NCBI RefSeq assembly: GCF_021391535.1
Contig: NZ_CP090066.1
Span: 509,501 to 573,500 of the forward strand
Direction: 5' to 3'
Source of the DNA: Aurantimonas sp. HBX-1
GTDB taxonomy: Bacteria > Pseudomonadota > Alphaproteobacteria > Rhizobiales > Rhizobiaceae
Length of the DNA: 64,000 bases
The notes beneath the pieces are model-generated. The model saw only the letters and a program-made list of their open reading frames with translations, searched no databases and was not told the origin of the DNA. Each line of letters begins with the position of its first letter. The first letter of the stretch is position 1. A program made the position numbers and the translations under genes. Of this stretch, positions 52,743 to 63,341 are shown piece by piece.

Positions 52743-53648
52743 ATGGCGGACCATCCACCGCGCCTTGCCATCAGCCTCGTCATGCTGCTCGCCCTCGCGA
52801 CGCTGTGGGGCGCCTCCTACAGCTTCATCAAGATCGGGGTCGAGACCATCCCGCCGGTGACGCTGATCGCCACGCGCACGCTGATCGCCGGCGGCCTGCT
52901 GCTGGTGATCCTGCGCCTGCGCGGGCTTCGCCTGCCGACGGACGGGCGCAACACCAGGCGCTTCCTGATCCAGGCCTGCCTCAACACGGTGATGCCGTTC
53001 ACGCTGGTCGCGTGGGGCGAGCAGCATGTCGACGCCGGGCTGGCGGTGATCCTCAACTCGCTGACGCCGGTCTTCGCCTTCCTGATCAACGCGCTGGTGA
53101 CCCGCCACGAGACGGTGACGGCCCCGAAGATCTTCGGCGTCGCCGCGGGCCTCGCCGGCATCTGCCTGGTCGTCGGCCCGGCGGCGCTCGCCGGCTTCGG
53201 GACGGCGCTGACGGCGCAGCTCGCCATCGTGCTGGCGGCCGTCGCCTATGGCGCGGCGGTGACCTTCGGGCGGACCTTCCGCGACCTCGATCCGATGATG
53301 CCGGCGGCCGGATCGCTGATCTGGGGCGCGGCGATCCTCATCCCCGTCAGCCTCGTCGTCGACCGGCCCTGGACGCTGGCGCCGTCGCAGGAGTCGATGC
53401 TCGCCCTCTTGGCGCTATCGGTGTTCTCGACGGCGCTCGCCTTCGTCATCTACTTCACGCTGCTCAAGCGCCTCGGCTCGGTCGGCACCACGGCGCAGGC
53501 CTATCTGCGCGTGCCGATCGGCGTCGGCATCGGCATCGTCTTTCTCGGCGAGCTGCCGCAGCCGAGCGCCTGGCTCGGCCTGGTGTTCGTCGTCATCAGC
53601 GTCGTCGCGATGACGCTGCCGGCGGGGCGGCGGCTCCGCGCGGCGTGA
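52743..53648 (+). CDS. EamA/DMT-family transporter
   Basis: A 301-residue inner-membrane protein with ten hydrophobic segments in two EamA repeats (LWGASYSFIKIGVETIPPVT at the start; VFSTALAFVIYFTLLKRLG in the second). Members export amino acids, metabolites or toxic compounds. The divergent ArsR-type regulator and the long inverted repeat between them predict induction by the exported substrate. The start at 52743 gives a normal N-terminus. Confidence 0.9.
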   Translation: MADHPPRLAISLVMLLALATLWGASYSFIKIGVETIPPVTLIATRTLIAGGLLLVILRLRGLRLPTDGRNTRRFLIQACLNTVMPFTLVAWGEQHVDAGLAVILNSLTPVFAFLINALVTRHETVTAPKIFGVAAGLAGICLVVGPAALAGFGTALTAQLAIVLAAVAYGAAVTFGRTFRDLDPMMPAAGSLIWGAAILIPVSLVVDRPWTLAPSQESMLALLALSVFSTALAFVIYFTLLKRLGSVGTTAQAYLRVPIGVGIGIVFLGELPQPSAWLGLVFVVISVVAMTLPAGRRLRAA

Positions 53649-53757
53649 GGCGGCCGGCCGCGGCGTCGGCGTCCGGCGCGCGGTGCGCCGGACCTTTGCC
53701 CTCTTGGGCATCGGGACGGCGTTGGCGCCCGCGACGGCAACGGCCAGCCACATAGGG

Positions 53758-54402
53758 TCAGTCGGCCGCCGCCCAGAGGAGGCCGCGGCGCAGGATCTCC
53801 TTCATCTGCGGCACGGCGAACTCCGAGACGACGTGGCCGAGCGAGGAATAGAAGACCCGGCCCTTGCCGAAGCGCGTCTTCCAGACCACCGGCATCACCA
53901 CGCCGTCGATCCAGTCGGCATGATCGCCGGCAAAGCGGGTCGTCGCCAGGACCTCGATCGCCGGATCGACATGCATGAAATACTGTTCGGAGTGGTAGTC
54001 GAAGCTCTCGATGCCGGCCATGATCGGATCGTCCGGGCGGGTCACGTCGACCCGATAGTCGATGATGTTGCCGGGATGAGCCACCCACTGGCCGCCGACC
54101 ATGAACTGGTATTCCGGCTGGTCGCGGAAACTGTCGGCCATGCCGCCGTGGTAGCCGCCGAGACCGACGCCGCCCTTCACCGCCGCAACGAGGTTCGAGA
54201 GTTCCTCCTTCTCGATCTTCGACATGGTGATGATCGGCACGATCAGGCTGAGGTCACGGATCGACGGGTCGGCGAAGGCCTCCGTGGTGTTCTCGGTGAA
54301 CACCTTGAAGCCTTCCTGCTCGAGCATCTCGCCGACGATCTCGGCCCCCTCCCTGGGTTCGTGGCCGCTCCAGCCGCCCCAGACGATGAGTGCTTCCTTC
54401 AT
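53758..54402 (-). CDS. ThuA-family protein (3-keto-sugar or trehalose utilisation type)
   Basis: A 214-residue protein with the ThuA pattern: ALIVWGGWSGHEPREGAEIV at the N-terminus, GLGGYHGGMADSFRDQPEYQ in the middle, and HSEQYFMHVDP. The fold is class I glutamine amidotransferase-like without the usual catalytic cysteine. ThuA acts with the dehydrogenase ThuB in trehalose use in rhizobia, and relatives are linked to 3-keto-glycosides. It is the last gene of a ROK regulator-dehydrogenase-ThuA set, 35 bases after the dehydrogenase. AAGGA precedes the ATG. Confidence 0.85.
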   Translation of the reverse strand: MKEALIVWGGWSGHEPREGAEIVGEMLEQEGFKVFTENTTEAFADPSIRDLSLIVPIITMSKIEKEELSNLVAAVKGGVGLGGYHGGMADSFRDQPEYQFMVGGQWVAHPGNIIDYRVDVTRPDDPIMAGIESFDYHSEQYFMHVDPAIEVLATTRFAGDHADWIDGVVMPVVWKTRFGKGRVFYSSLGHVVSEFAVPQMKEILRRGLLWAAAD

Positions 54403-54437
54403 GGTGATGTTCCTTTCGAATCGGGTCGGGGTGAGGG

Positions 54438-55535
54438 TCAGGCGGGGCGGTCGAGAGCGGGGCTCTCGGCCAGCGGCTGCGGGCGCTCCGGCCGCGTCGT
54501 GATGTCGATGGTCGCGCCGTCCTCGGCCGCCCGCCCGATCGCCTCCATCACTTCCAGGACATGCAGAGCGAGGTCGCCGTTGGCGCGGTGCGGCCTGTCC
54601 TGGCGGATGGCGGCGGCCATGTCGGCAAGGCCGAGCGAGCGGTGGTTGCCGTCGGCATAGGGCCGCTCGACGGCGACATCGGTCCACTCGCCGCCCTTCC
54701 TGAGGAACTTCACCTCGCCGCCGAAATGGTTGGGGTCGGGGACGATCAGGCTGCCCTCGGTGCCGTAGACCTCCAGCGGCAGATGCTTGTGGGCGGCGAC
54801 GTCGAAACTCATGGTGATCGACGCGACGGCGCCGGAATGAAACGCCAGCATGCCGACCACGTGGGTCGGCACCTCGACCTCGATCGTCTCGCCCTTCTTC
54901 GGCTCGCTGGTGATCGTGCGGGTCCGCCGCGGCGCCGGCGCCATGCCCGCGACGCGCGCGACCGGGCCGAGAAGATTGACGAGATCGGTGATGTAGTAGG
55001 GCCCCATGTCGAGCATCGGGCCGCCGCCGCGCTTGTAGTAGAAGTCCGGATTGGGGTGCCAGCGCTCGTGGCCCGGGCACATGAAGAAGGCCGTCCCGCC
55101 AACCGGCTGGCCAAGGTGACCGGCATCGACGAATTCGCGCGCCGCCTGATGCGCGCCGCCGAGGAAGGTGTCGGGCGCCGAGCCGACCCGCAGGCCCTGC
55201 CTGGCCGCTTCCTCGACCAGGCGGGTCGCGTCGGCGAAATCGATGCCGAGCGGCTTTTCCGAGTAGGCGTGCTTGCCGGCCTTCAGGATGTCGAGGCCCA
55301 CCGCGACATGGGCGCCGGGGATCGTCAGGTTGAGGACGATCTCGATCGCCGGATCGGCGAGCAGCGCCGCGACGCTGACGGCCGGAATGCCGAACTCGGC
55401 CGCGCGGCTCTCGGCCGCCGCCATGTCGCGGTCGGCCAGGGCCCGGATGTCGAGAACCGGGAAGGACCTGGCGGCCTTCAGATAGGCGGCGCTGATATTG
55501 CCGCAGCCGATGATGCCGATGCCGACGGGTTGCAT
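54438..55535 (-). CDS. Gfo/Idh/MocA-family dehydrogenase (ThuB-like)
   Basis: A 365-residue NAD(P)-dependent sugar dehydrogenase with GIIGCGNIS at 6-14, the SEKP lysine near residue 94 and GGPMLDMGPYYITDLVNLLG in the catalytic domain. Such enzymes oxidise sugar rings, often at C3. GGGAGG upstream sets the start at 55535. The neighbours ThuA, a ROK repressor and a divergent CUT1 ABC transporter suggest that an imported glycoside is oxidised in the cytoplasm before cleavage. Confidence 0.88.
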   Translation of the reverse strand: MQPVGIGIIGCGNISAAYLKAARSFPVLDIRALADRDMAAAESRAAEFGIPAVSVAALLADPAIEIVLNLTIPGAHVAVGLDILKAGKHAYSEKPLGIDFADATRLVEEAARQGLRVGSAPDTFLGGAHQAAREFVDAGHLGQPVGGTAFFMCPGHERWHPNPDFYYKRGGGPMLDMGPYYITDLVNLLGPVARVAGMAPAPRRTRTITSEPKKGETIEVEVPTHVVGMLAFHSGAVASITMSFDVAAHKHLPLEVYGTEGSLIVPDPNHFGGEVKFLRKGGEWTDVAVERPYADGNHRSLGLADMAAAIRQDRPHRANGDLALHVLEVMEAIGRAAEDGATIDITTRPERPQPLAESPALDRPA

Positions 55536-55581
55536 GATGATTTCCTCCCAGAAAATGCGCTGCCCTGTCTGAACGGGCGGC

Positions 55582-56787
55582 TCAGCCGGTTTGCACCGGA
55601 CCGGTCGTGTTCCATGGCGAGCCGTAAAGCTCGCACAGGGCGATCGCCGCCGCTCCCTGCGCCCAGAGGACGTCCGAGAACGGCTCGACGACGATGTCGG
55701 TGACGCCTGCCAGCGGCTCGGCCACGGCCTCCTCGAAGCCGCACCCGATCGCCTTGATGAACGGCTCCCCGAGCGAGAGCAGCGAGCCGACGAGGACGAT
55801 CTTCGGCGGCGCGAACAGCGACACGATGTTGGCGACCGAGATGCCGACGAAACGGCCCGCCTGCGCGACCTGGTCGTGGACCGCGCCATCGCCCTTGCCG
55901 AGATGTTCGACCGCGTGCCTGAGGCCCCGTCCGGCAAAGGCTGCGTCGGCGATGGCGGGGTCGGCTTCCAGCCCTCTGACGATCGCCTGTTCGGATGCCA
56001 GATCGACGAGGCGCAGCAGCTTGCCGGCCGGCGTCGTGCCGATCACCATCCGGCCGATGTCGAGGCTCAAGCCGCGGGCGCCGCGGAACAGCTCGCCGCC
56101 GTGCAGGACGCCGAGGCCGATCGCCTGTTCGAGCGAGACGACGACGAAGTCGGCAAGGTCGCGGCAGCAGCCGAACCATTGCTGCGCCAGGGTCGCGGCG
56201 TTGACGTCGCTCTCGACGATGACCCGTACGCCCAGCCGGCGGGCGACCTCCTCGCCGAAGGCGATGTCGCGGGTGCTGAAGATCGGGCTGATCCGGACCC
56301 TGCCGGTCGCGTATTCGACGATGCCGGGCATCGTCGTGCAGACGGTGTCGATGGCCTTCATGGTCAGGCCGGCGTCGACCACCGCGCGCCGGATCACGTC
56401 CTCGACGATGTCGGCGACGACCGACACCGGCTGCCGCCGGACCCGCAGCGGCATCTCGAGGCTCGACAGGATCTGGCCGCAGAAATCGGTGACCGCGACG
56501 GTGATCTGGTGGAGCCCGACCTTCACCCCGACGACGCGTGCCGCTTCCGGGTTCAGCTGCAGCATCACCCGCGGCCGCCCACGGGTCGGCTCATGAATGC
56601 CGCCGACGGGTCGGGTTTCGATGATACCGTCCTCGATCATCGAGCCGGTGATCGCCGAGACGGTGGTCGAACTCAGGGCGCCGCGACTGCAGATCTCGAC
56701 GCGCGAGATCGGCCCGTAGCGCCGGACGATGTCCAGGACGTGAAAGCGGTTGATCTCCCGCATCAGCTCCGGATCGCCGGTCTTCAT
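55582..56787 (-). CDS. ROK-family transcriptional repressor (NagC/XylR type)
   Basis: A 401-residue regulator. Residues about 10-70 are a winged helix (INRFHVLDIVRRYGPISRVE). The rest is the ROK sugar-kinase fold (VVGVKVGLHQITVAVTDF; VVVSLEQAIGLGVLHGGELF; GARGLSLDIGRMVIGT). The usual ROK zinc-binding cysteine cluster is not evident. It should bind sugar and release DNA. The ATG at 56787 is preferred to the upstream one at 56850, which adds residues without similarity. It is divergent from the CUT1 transporter and leads its own dehydrogenase-ThuA operon. Confidence 0.88.
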   Translation of the reverse strand: MKTGDPELMREINRFHVLDIVRRYGPISRVEICSRGALSSTTVSAITGSMIEDGIIETRPVGGIHEPTRGRPRVMLQLNPEAARVVGVKVGLHQITVAVTDFCGQILSSLEMPLRVRRQPVSVVADIVEDVIRRAVVDAGLTMKAIDTVCTTMPGIVEYATGRVRISPIFSTRDIAFGEEVARRLGVRVIVESDVNAATLAQQWFGCCRDLADFVVVSLEQAIGLGVLHGGELFRGARGLSLDIGRMVIGTTPAGKLLRLVDLASEQAIVRGLEADPAIADAAFAGRGLRHAVEHLGKGDGAVHDQVAQAGRFVGISVANIVSLFAPPKIVLVGSLLSLGEPFIKAIGCGFEEAVAEPLAGVTDIVVEPFSDVLWAQGAAAIALCELYGSPWNTTGPVQTG

Positions 56788-56868
56788 ATCGATTGGCACG
56801 CCATTTAATTCCGATGCCGGAAATAAGCGCGTCGAAAATCCCCGTGTCAATCACCGCTTGAGCCGGAC

Positions 56869-56951
56869 ATCCGCAAAAATTCGCGGGCCCGCTTGACAGA
56901 TTGCCGGGAAGGGCATCGTATTAAATCCGCAAAGCGCGAAAAATCGCGGGC
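56869..56951. promoter_or_regulatory. Divergent control region: repeated ATCCGCAAA...TCGCGGGC elements and a TTGACA promoter
   Basis: ATCCGCAAAAATTCGCGGGC (56869-56888) recurs in expanded form at 56925-56951, beginning ATCCGCAAA and ending ATCGCGGGC. The second copy contains the inverted repeat CGCG-AAAAAT-CGCG (56935-56948). TTGACA (56893-56898) is a good -35 for the binding-protein gene at 56966, with a poorly defined -10 near 56916-56924. The repeats flank this promoter, as expected for ROK repressor sites. Confidence 0.55.
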
Positions 56952-56965
56952 AAGGGAGGAAATCA

Positions 56966-58261
56966 ATGTCGATGAGAATCCGAGCGCATCTCGCGCGCGG
57001 CGCAGCCGTCTGCTGCCTGATGCTCGCCGCCCCGTTCGCGGCAACCTTCGCACAGGCCGAGACCACTGTGCGCCTGATGCATGTCGAGGCCAACCCTGCT
57101 TATGCGGCTGTCTGGCGCAAACTTGCCGACAGCTACGAAGCATCGCATCCGGACGTGAAGGTCGACCTGCAGTTCCTCGAGAACGAGGCGTTCAAGGCCA
57201 AGCTGCCGACCCTGCTCCAGTCCGACGACGCGCCCGATCTCTTCTACAGCTGGACCGGCGGCGTCCTGAAGGCGCAGTACGAGGCAGGCGCGGTCCAGGA
57301 CCTTACCGAAAAGATGAAGGCCGACGGCGGCGCCTGGGAGAAGAGCTACATCCCGGCTGCCATCCGCGGCGTCACCATCGACGAGCGCATGCTCTGCGTG
57401 CCGCTGAAGATGAGCATGATCGGCTTCTTCTACAACAAGCCGATGTTCGAGAAGGCCGGCGTCGACGGCGCGGCGATCAAGACCTGGGACGACTTCCTCT
57501 CGGCGGTCGAGAAGCTGAAGGCGGCGGGCATCACGCCGATCGCCGGCGGTGGCGGCGACAAGTGGCCGCTGCACTTCTACTGGTCCTACCTGGCCCTGAG
57601 GCTGGGTGGCCAGGAGGCCTTCGCGCAGGCCAAGGCCGGCGAGGATGACGGCTTCACCGCCGAGCCCTTCGTGACGGCCTTCGAGAAGCTGAAGGACCTC
57701 GGAGCGCTGGAGCCGTTCCAGGCCGGCTATCTGGGCACCCGCTGGCAGGACACGCTGGCGCTTTTCGGCGACGGTCGGGCGGCGATGCTGCTGACCTTCG
57801 ACGACAGCGCCAACCGTCAGAAGGCGGCGGCCGCGGACGGCGAGGGCATCGCCCGCGAGGATCTCGGAACCTTCGCCTTCCCGGTGGTCGAAGGGGGCAA
57901 CGGCAAGCCCTCCGACACGTTCGGCGGGGTCAATTGCTGGGCGGTCTCGCGGAACGCCTCGCCCGAGGCGATCGACTTCGTGAAGTTCCTCACCAGCGAG
58001 GAGTCGGAGCGGACCATGGCCGAGGCCGGCATGCTGATCCCGGCGGCGGTCGGCGCGGCGGCCGGACTCAAGGACCCCATCGTGAAGGGCTTTGCCGACA
58101 CGCTCGAACAGTCCGAGTTCCATCAGCACTTCCTCGACCAGGATCTCGGTCCCTCGGTGGGACGCGTCGTCAACGACGTGACGGTCGAGGTGATTTCCGG
58201 CGCGATGGAGCCGGAGGAGGCTGCTCAGCAGATCCAGGACGCCTACGAGCTCGACCAGTAG
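56966..58261 (+). CDS. CUT1-family ABC transporter sugar-binding protein
   Basis: A 431-residue extracellular binding protein of the SBP_bac_1 family with a Sec signal peptide ending near FAQAE. Mature features include RLMHVEANPAYAAVWRKLAD, PDLFYSWTGGVLKAQYEAG and GGVNCWAVSRNASPEAIDFV. GGGAGGA lies before the ATG. It is the first gene of a complete importer (binding protein, two permeases, ATPase). The family carries oligosaccharides or glycosides; a glycoside handled by the divergent ThuA/dehydrogenase genes is the natural guess. Confidence 0.92.
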   Translation: MSMRIRAHLARGAAVCCLMLAAPFAATFAQAETTVRLMHVEANPAYAAVWRKLADSYEASHPDVKVDLQFLENEAFKAKLPTLLQSDDAPDLFYSWTGGVLKAQYEAGAVQDLTEKMKADGGAWEKSYIPAAIRGVTIDERMLCVPLKMSMIGFFYNKPMFEKAGVDGAAIKTWDDFLSAVEKLKAAGITPIAGGGGDKWPLHFYWSYLALRLGGQEAFAQAKAGEDDGFTAEPFVTAFEKLKDLGALEPFQAGYLGTRWQDTLALFGDGRAAMLLTFDDSANRQKAAAADGEGIAREDLGTFAFPVVEGGNGKPSDTFGGVNCWAVSRNASPEAIDFVKFLTSEESERTMAEAGMLIPAAVGAAAGLKDPIVKGFADTLEQSEFHQHFLDQDLGPSVGRVVNDVTVEVISGAMEPEEAAQQIQDAYELDQ

Positions 58262-58320
58262 CCTGTGGCACTCCGGCCGGGCCCATCACCCGGCCGGACC
58301 CATCGCGAGGAGCACCGTTG

Positions 58321-59268
58321 ATGGCGAACCTCACAGGTCTCGTCTCGAACAGGAGCCCGCTGGTCCGCAGCGGCGGGGCGAGCCGGCGCAGGTCGCGTCA
58401 TCGCAATATCGGCAGCGTCTGGCCGGTGCTGGTGCTGTTCCTGCCGCCGGCGATCCTGCTGTTCACCGTCTTCGTCATCCTGCCGATGGGCGAGGCCGGC
58501 TGGTACAGCCTGTTCGACTGGAGCGGCTACGGCCGGCCGGAGGACTTCGTCGGCCTGCGCAATTTCGAGATCCTGCTGGGGAACGGCGCCTTCCGCACCG
58601 CGCTCACCAACAACGGCCTGATCATCGTCGTCTCCATCGTGCTGCAGTTGCCGCTGGCGCTGTGGCTGGCGACGCTGGTCTCGCATCGCATTCCGGGCGC
58701 CACCGCCTTCCGGCTGATCTTCTTTCTTCCTTACGTGCTGGCAGACGTCGCGGCCGGGCTGATCTGGCGCTTCATCTACGACGGCGACTATGGGCTCGTC
58801 GCCTCGATCGCCAGCTTCTTCAACGTCGCGACGCCCTACGTCCTCGCCGACCGGGGCATCGCGATCTACGCCGTGCTGGCTGTCGTGGTGTGGAAGTATT
58901 TCGGCTTCCACATGATGCTGTTCATCGCCGGGCTGCAATCGATCGACAAGTCGCTCTACGAGGCGGCCGACCTCGACGGCGCCACCGGCTGGCAGAAATT
59001 CACCAACGTCACGCTGCCGCTGCTCGCCCCGACCATCCGGCTGTCGGTGTTCTTCGCCGTCATCGGCTCGCTGCAGCTGTTCGACATGATCATGCCGCTG
59101 ACCGGCGGCGGGCCCTCGAACTCGACCCAGACGATGGTGACCTTCCTCTACACCTACGGGATCACCCGGATGAAGGTCGGCTTCGGCAGCGCCATCGGCG
59201 TCGTGCTCTTCGTCATCTGCGTGACGCTCGCCTTCGGCTACAGAAGGATCTTCATGAAGAATGACTGA
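58321..59268 (+). CDS. CUT1 ABC transporter permease, MalF/UgpA-like
   Basis: A 315-residue membrane protein with six hydrophobic segments after a basic N-terminus and the EAA motif EAADLDGATGWQKFTNVTLP that docks to the ATPase. It starts 59 bases after the binding-protein gene, and its stop overlaps the next permease by eight bases. The protein pairs with the MalG-like permease to form the channel. Confidence 0.93.
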   Translation: MANLTGLVSNRSPLVRSGGASRRRSRHRNIGSVWPVLVLFLPPAILLFTVFVILPMGEAGWYSLFDWSGYGRPEDFVGLRNFEILLGNGAFRTALTNNGLIIVVSIVLQLPLALWLATLVSHRIPGATAFRLIFFLPYVLADVAAGLIWRFIYDGDYGLVASIASFFNVATPYVLADRGIAIYAVLAVVVWKYFGFHMMLFIAGLQSIDKSLYEAADLDGATGWQKFTNVTLPLLAPTIRLSVFFAVIGSLQLFDMIMPLTGGGPSNSTQTMVTFLYTYGITRMKVGFGSAIGVVLFVICVTLAFGYRRIFMKND

Positions 59269-60151
59269 CCTCACCGCCCCCGTACCGGCCGCGCCGGTCG
59301 CCTCGAGCTATGCCGAGAGCCGGCGGCCGCCCAGCTTCGTCGGCCGGCTCTATGTCTACGGCAGCCTGTTCCTGGTGGCGGCCATTGTCCTGATCCCGCT
59401 GGTGACCACCGCCCTCGGCGGCTTCAAGACGCTCGGGGAGCTCCGGGTCAACCCGTTCGGCCTGCCCAGCGAATGGCAGTGGTCGAACTATACCGACATC
59501 CTGTTCAGCGCCCGCTACTGGCAGATGCTGACCAACTCCTTCATCATCGCCACGCTGACCACCGTCCTGACGGTGGCGGTCGCGGCGATGGCGGCCTTCT
59601 CGCTCGCCCATCTGCGCTTCTTCGGCGCCGGCTTCCTGATGAATTACTTCCTGATCGGGCTGATGTTTCCGATCGCCACCGCGATCCTGCCGCTGTTCAT
59701 CCGGATCCGCGACCTCGGCCTTCTCGACAGCTACATGGGCGTCGTCCTGCCGCAGGTCGCCTTCGGCCTCGGCATGGCCATCCTGCTCTTCCGGAATTTC
59801 TTCCGGAACGTGCCGCGGGAGCTGTTCGACGCCGCGCTTGTCGACGGCTCGGGCTACATCAGTTTCTTCTGGTACATCACCCTGCCGCTGTCGCGCCCGA
59901 TCCTGGCGACCGTCGCCATCGTCGCCTTCGTCAACTCCTGGAACAACTACATCATGCCGCTGATCATGCTGAACAGTCAGGACAAGTATCCCTGGCCGCT
60001 CGGCATCATGGTCTATCAGGGCGAGTTCTCGACAGACTGGCAACTGGTGCTTGCCTTCATCACCCTGACGATCCTGCCGACCATCATCGTCTTCTTCGCC
60101 GCCCAGAAGCACATCGTCGCGGGGCTCACCGCCGGCGCCGTCAAGGGCTGA
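59261..60151 (+). CDS. CUT1 ABC transporter permease, MalG/UgpE-like
   Basis: A 296-residue membrane protein with six hydrophobic segments. The EAA-loop region reads ELFDAALVDGSGYISFFWYI. It follows the typical MalG N-terminal pattern (LVTTALGGFKTLGELRVNPF, then WQWSNYTDIL). Its start lies within the end of the MalF-like gene, so expression is coupled. Confidence 0.93.
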   Translation: MTDLTAPVPAAPVASSYAESRRPPSFVGRLYVYGSLFLVAAIVLIPLVTTALGGFKTLGELRVNPFGLPSEWQWSNYTDILFSARYWQMLTNSFIIATLTTVLTVAVAAMAAFSLAHLRFFGAGFLMNYFLIGLMFPIATAILPLFIRIRDLGLLDSYMGVVLPQVAFGLGMAILLFRNFFRNVPRELFDAALVDGSGYISFFWYITLPLSRPILATVAIVAFVNSWNNYIMPLIMLNSQDKYPWPLGIMVYQGEFSTDWQLVLAFITLTILPTIIVFFAAQKHIVAGLTAGAVKG

Positions 60152-60201
60152 GGCCACCACGGCGGCGAGGTCCGACCGCTCACCAGAGGGAACATCAGGC
60201 T

Positions 60202-61299
<1,098 letters not shown>

Positions 61300-61389
61300 T
61301 CGCGCGGCAGCCGGCCGAAAGCCCTCCATCCGCGCGCCCGGCTGCTGCCTGGAAGCTGAAGATGAGGACGTATTAGCCGGTGGCGCCCG

Positions 61390-63099
61390 TCACGCCAGCC
61401 AACCCGGCAGGTAGACCGGCGCAAGTCCCGACACCACCGCCTCGGCGCAGTCGGCAAGCGTGCCGAAGCGTACCGCACAGCCCGAGAGGCCGGGCCCGTA
61501 ATGGGCGTATTTGCCGGAGTTGGTCAGCACCGTTCTCGCGTCTGCCGGAAACACCGGACGCGTGATCGAGCACCAGCAGATGTCGGGGATCATCTCGACG
61601 CCGGAGGCCGCGAGGCGGGCACGCGTGCCGTCGGCTTCCGCCGCGGCGAGGACCTGTCGTCCGGCCGTTACGATGGCGGTGACGCGAGGATCGCGGCGTC
61701 GGCCGCCAAGTGCCACGGCAAACGACCGGCATTCCTCGATCGAGGCGTGCGGGCTGCCGATCGCGACGAGTTGCACCTCTTCCGGCCCGTCGTTCAGGGC
61801 TCGCCAGCCGGTAGCCAGTTCGGCGAGGGTGATGACGCTGCGGGGGGCGCCTGGCAGGGCCGCGCCCTCGGCCTCCGGCGTCACGCCCTCGATGTGCAGC
61901 ATGGGCGCGGCGGCGGTCGTCCCGAAGGCGGCGCAGAGCGCCTTCAGGTCGTCGCGGCCGGGATTGCCCGCCGCCAGGCCGCGCAGCAGCGGAACGCGGT
62001 CCCGGGCGGCGTGGCCCGCAAGATAGCCGATCAGCGGCCACACGGCGGCGTCGGCGCCTTCGGGCAGGTGAACATCGATCACCAGGCGGGCACGACGCTC
62101 GGCATCCAGAAAGGCACCCGCGAGGGGCGCGCGGCCGGTGAGGGCGATGCACAGGTCAAGGAAATCCGGATGTTTGGCGGTGCGGGCGCCGAGGACGCTG
62201 TTGGCGAAGATCACGGCGTTCGATTCCGACCAGCCGATCGCCTCTCCCGCCTCCGGGGCGTCGTCGAGGAGATAGGGCGCACAGGTAAAGGTCGGGCGGC
62301 AGCCCATGCGGACATAGGCGTCGGCGAGCGAGGCGGCCGGCGTGCCGAACGCGGGCGGCACGTTCTGCCGCCGCCAGTTCTGGAGGTCGACGGAGATGGC
62401 GTTCATCGTGGTGGGAACGCGGACACGCCCGCCTTTGGCCTCCATGGTTTCGGCGAACAACAGGTTGGCGGCGCCGGCGTAGATGCAGCCGTCGATGTGG
62501 GCGCGGGTCACGTCCGTCAGTCCGGCGGCACCTTGCTGGCGGGCCATGGCGGCGATGATGCGCATGGCGAGGGCGGCAGCCTCGCCCATCTCGCCCGCCA
62601 GCATGGCGCGGTCGTTGCCGGACAGGGGGAGCGAGACATCCGGCGCGGGCGCGACCGGGATCTCGATGCCGTCCGCCAGGATGGCATCTTCGGTGACGCG
62701 GGCGGATCCGGCCCGGGCGAGGGCCGCGAAGGCTGGGGGCGACAGGCGCAGGACGGGAAGCGTTTGGCCGAACATCTCGGCGGCGACGACCGCCCCCAGC
62801 GTCGCCACGTCCTCGGGTTCGGAGAAGACGAGGGCCGCCGGGGCGCGGCCCGCCAGCGTCAGTTCGAGGATGACGCCCGATCCCGAGCAGGAGCCACGGC
62901 TGGTCGGCATCATCACGACGGCCCCGGCAAGTTCGGCGCCATGCTGGGGGTGATGTGTATCGATGACGCGGCCGGTCGCCGGGTCGACACCGCCCCAGAA
63001 GCTCAACGCCTCGGAGAGGGCGACGACGGGTCCCTGCGCGCAGCCGGGAACGATCGCAAGGGCGGTCTCGAACTTGCTCATCTCACGCGCATTCCGCAT
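61390..63099 (-). CDS. Aconitase X, fused small and large domains (probable cis-3-hydroxy-L-proline dehydratase)
   Basis: A 569-residue protein. Residues about 15-140 are the swivelling AcnX small domain (GCAQGPVVALSEALSFWGGV, PTSRGSCSGSGVILELT). From about 160 comes the large domain with CRPTFTCAPYLLDD, GWSESNAVIFANSVLGART and IPDICWCSITRPVF, which supply cysteines for a metal or iron-sulphur centre. Fused bacterial AcnX enzymes of this length have been shown to dehydrate cis-3-hydroxy-L-proline. Other proline-pathway genes are not next to it. AAGGAG just before the ATG at 63099 supports that start; 63081 is an alternative. Confidence 0.85.
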   Translation of the reverse strand: MRNAREMSKFETALAIVPGCAQGPVVALSEALSFWGGVDPATGRVIDTHHPQHGAELAGAVVMMPTSRGSCSGSGVILELTLAGRAPAALVFSEPEDVATLGAVVAAEMFGQTLPVLRLSPPAFAALARAGSARVTEDAILADGIEIPVAPAPDVSLPLSGNDRAMLAGEMGEAAALAMRIIAAMARQQGAAGLTDVTRAHIDGCIYAGAANLLFAETMEAKGGRVRVPTTMNAISVDLQNWRRQNVPPAFGTPAASLADAYVRMGCRPTFTCAPYLLDDAPEAGEAIGWSESNAVIFANSVLGARTAKHPDFLDLCIALTGRAPLAGAFLDAERRARLVIDVHLPEGADAAVWPLIGYLAGHAARDRVPLLRGLAAGNPGRDDLKALCAAFGTTAAAPMLHIEGVTPEAEGAALPGAPRSVITLAELATGWRALNDGPEEVQLVAIGSPHASIEECRSFAVALGGRRRDPRVTAIVTAGRQVLAAAEADGTRARLAASGVEMIPDICWCSITRPVFPADARTVLTNSGKYAHYGPGLSGCAVRFGTLADCAEAVVSGLAPVYLPGWLA

Positions 63100-63341
63100 C
63101 TACTCCTTGTGCGAGGCACGGCGGCTCGCTCCCAGCGGAGCGGCCGATGCACCGGCGATTCCGGCGCAGTTTCAAGCCGCATACGCTCGATCTCCGGCCC
63201 GGCAGACAATCGCGGGGTGCCAAAACACCGCGCTTGCTCTATGACGGCGGGTCCGCGGTAGCGCCTGGCGTTCACTACGATTTATTCCCTCCGGATACGA
63301 TGGTGGATCACGCGCCTGCGATCCGCTCCTCGGGTGTGCTC

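Noticed and set aside
59781..59800. GGAATTTCTTCC as another IolR site
   Set aside because: The half-sites are four rather than six bases apart, and it lies inside the coding sequence of a CUT1 permease.
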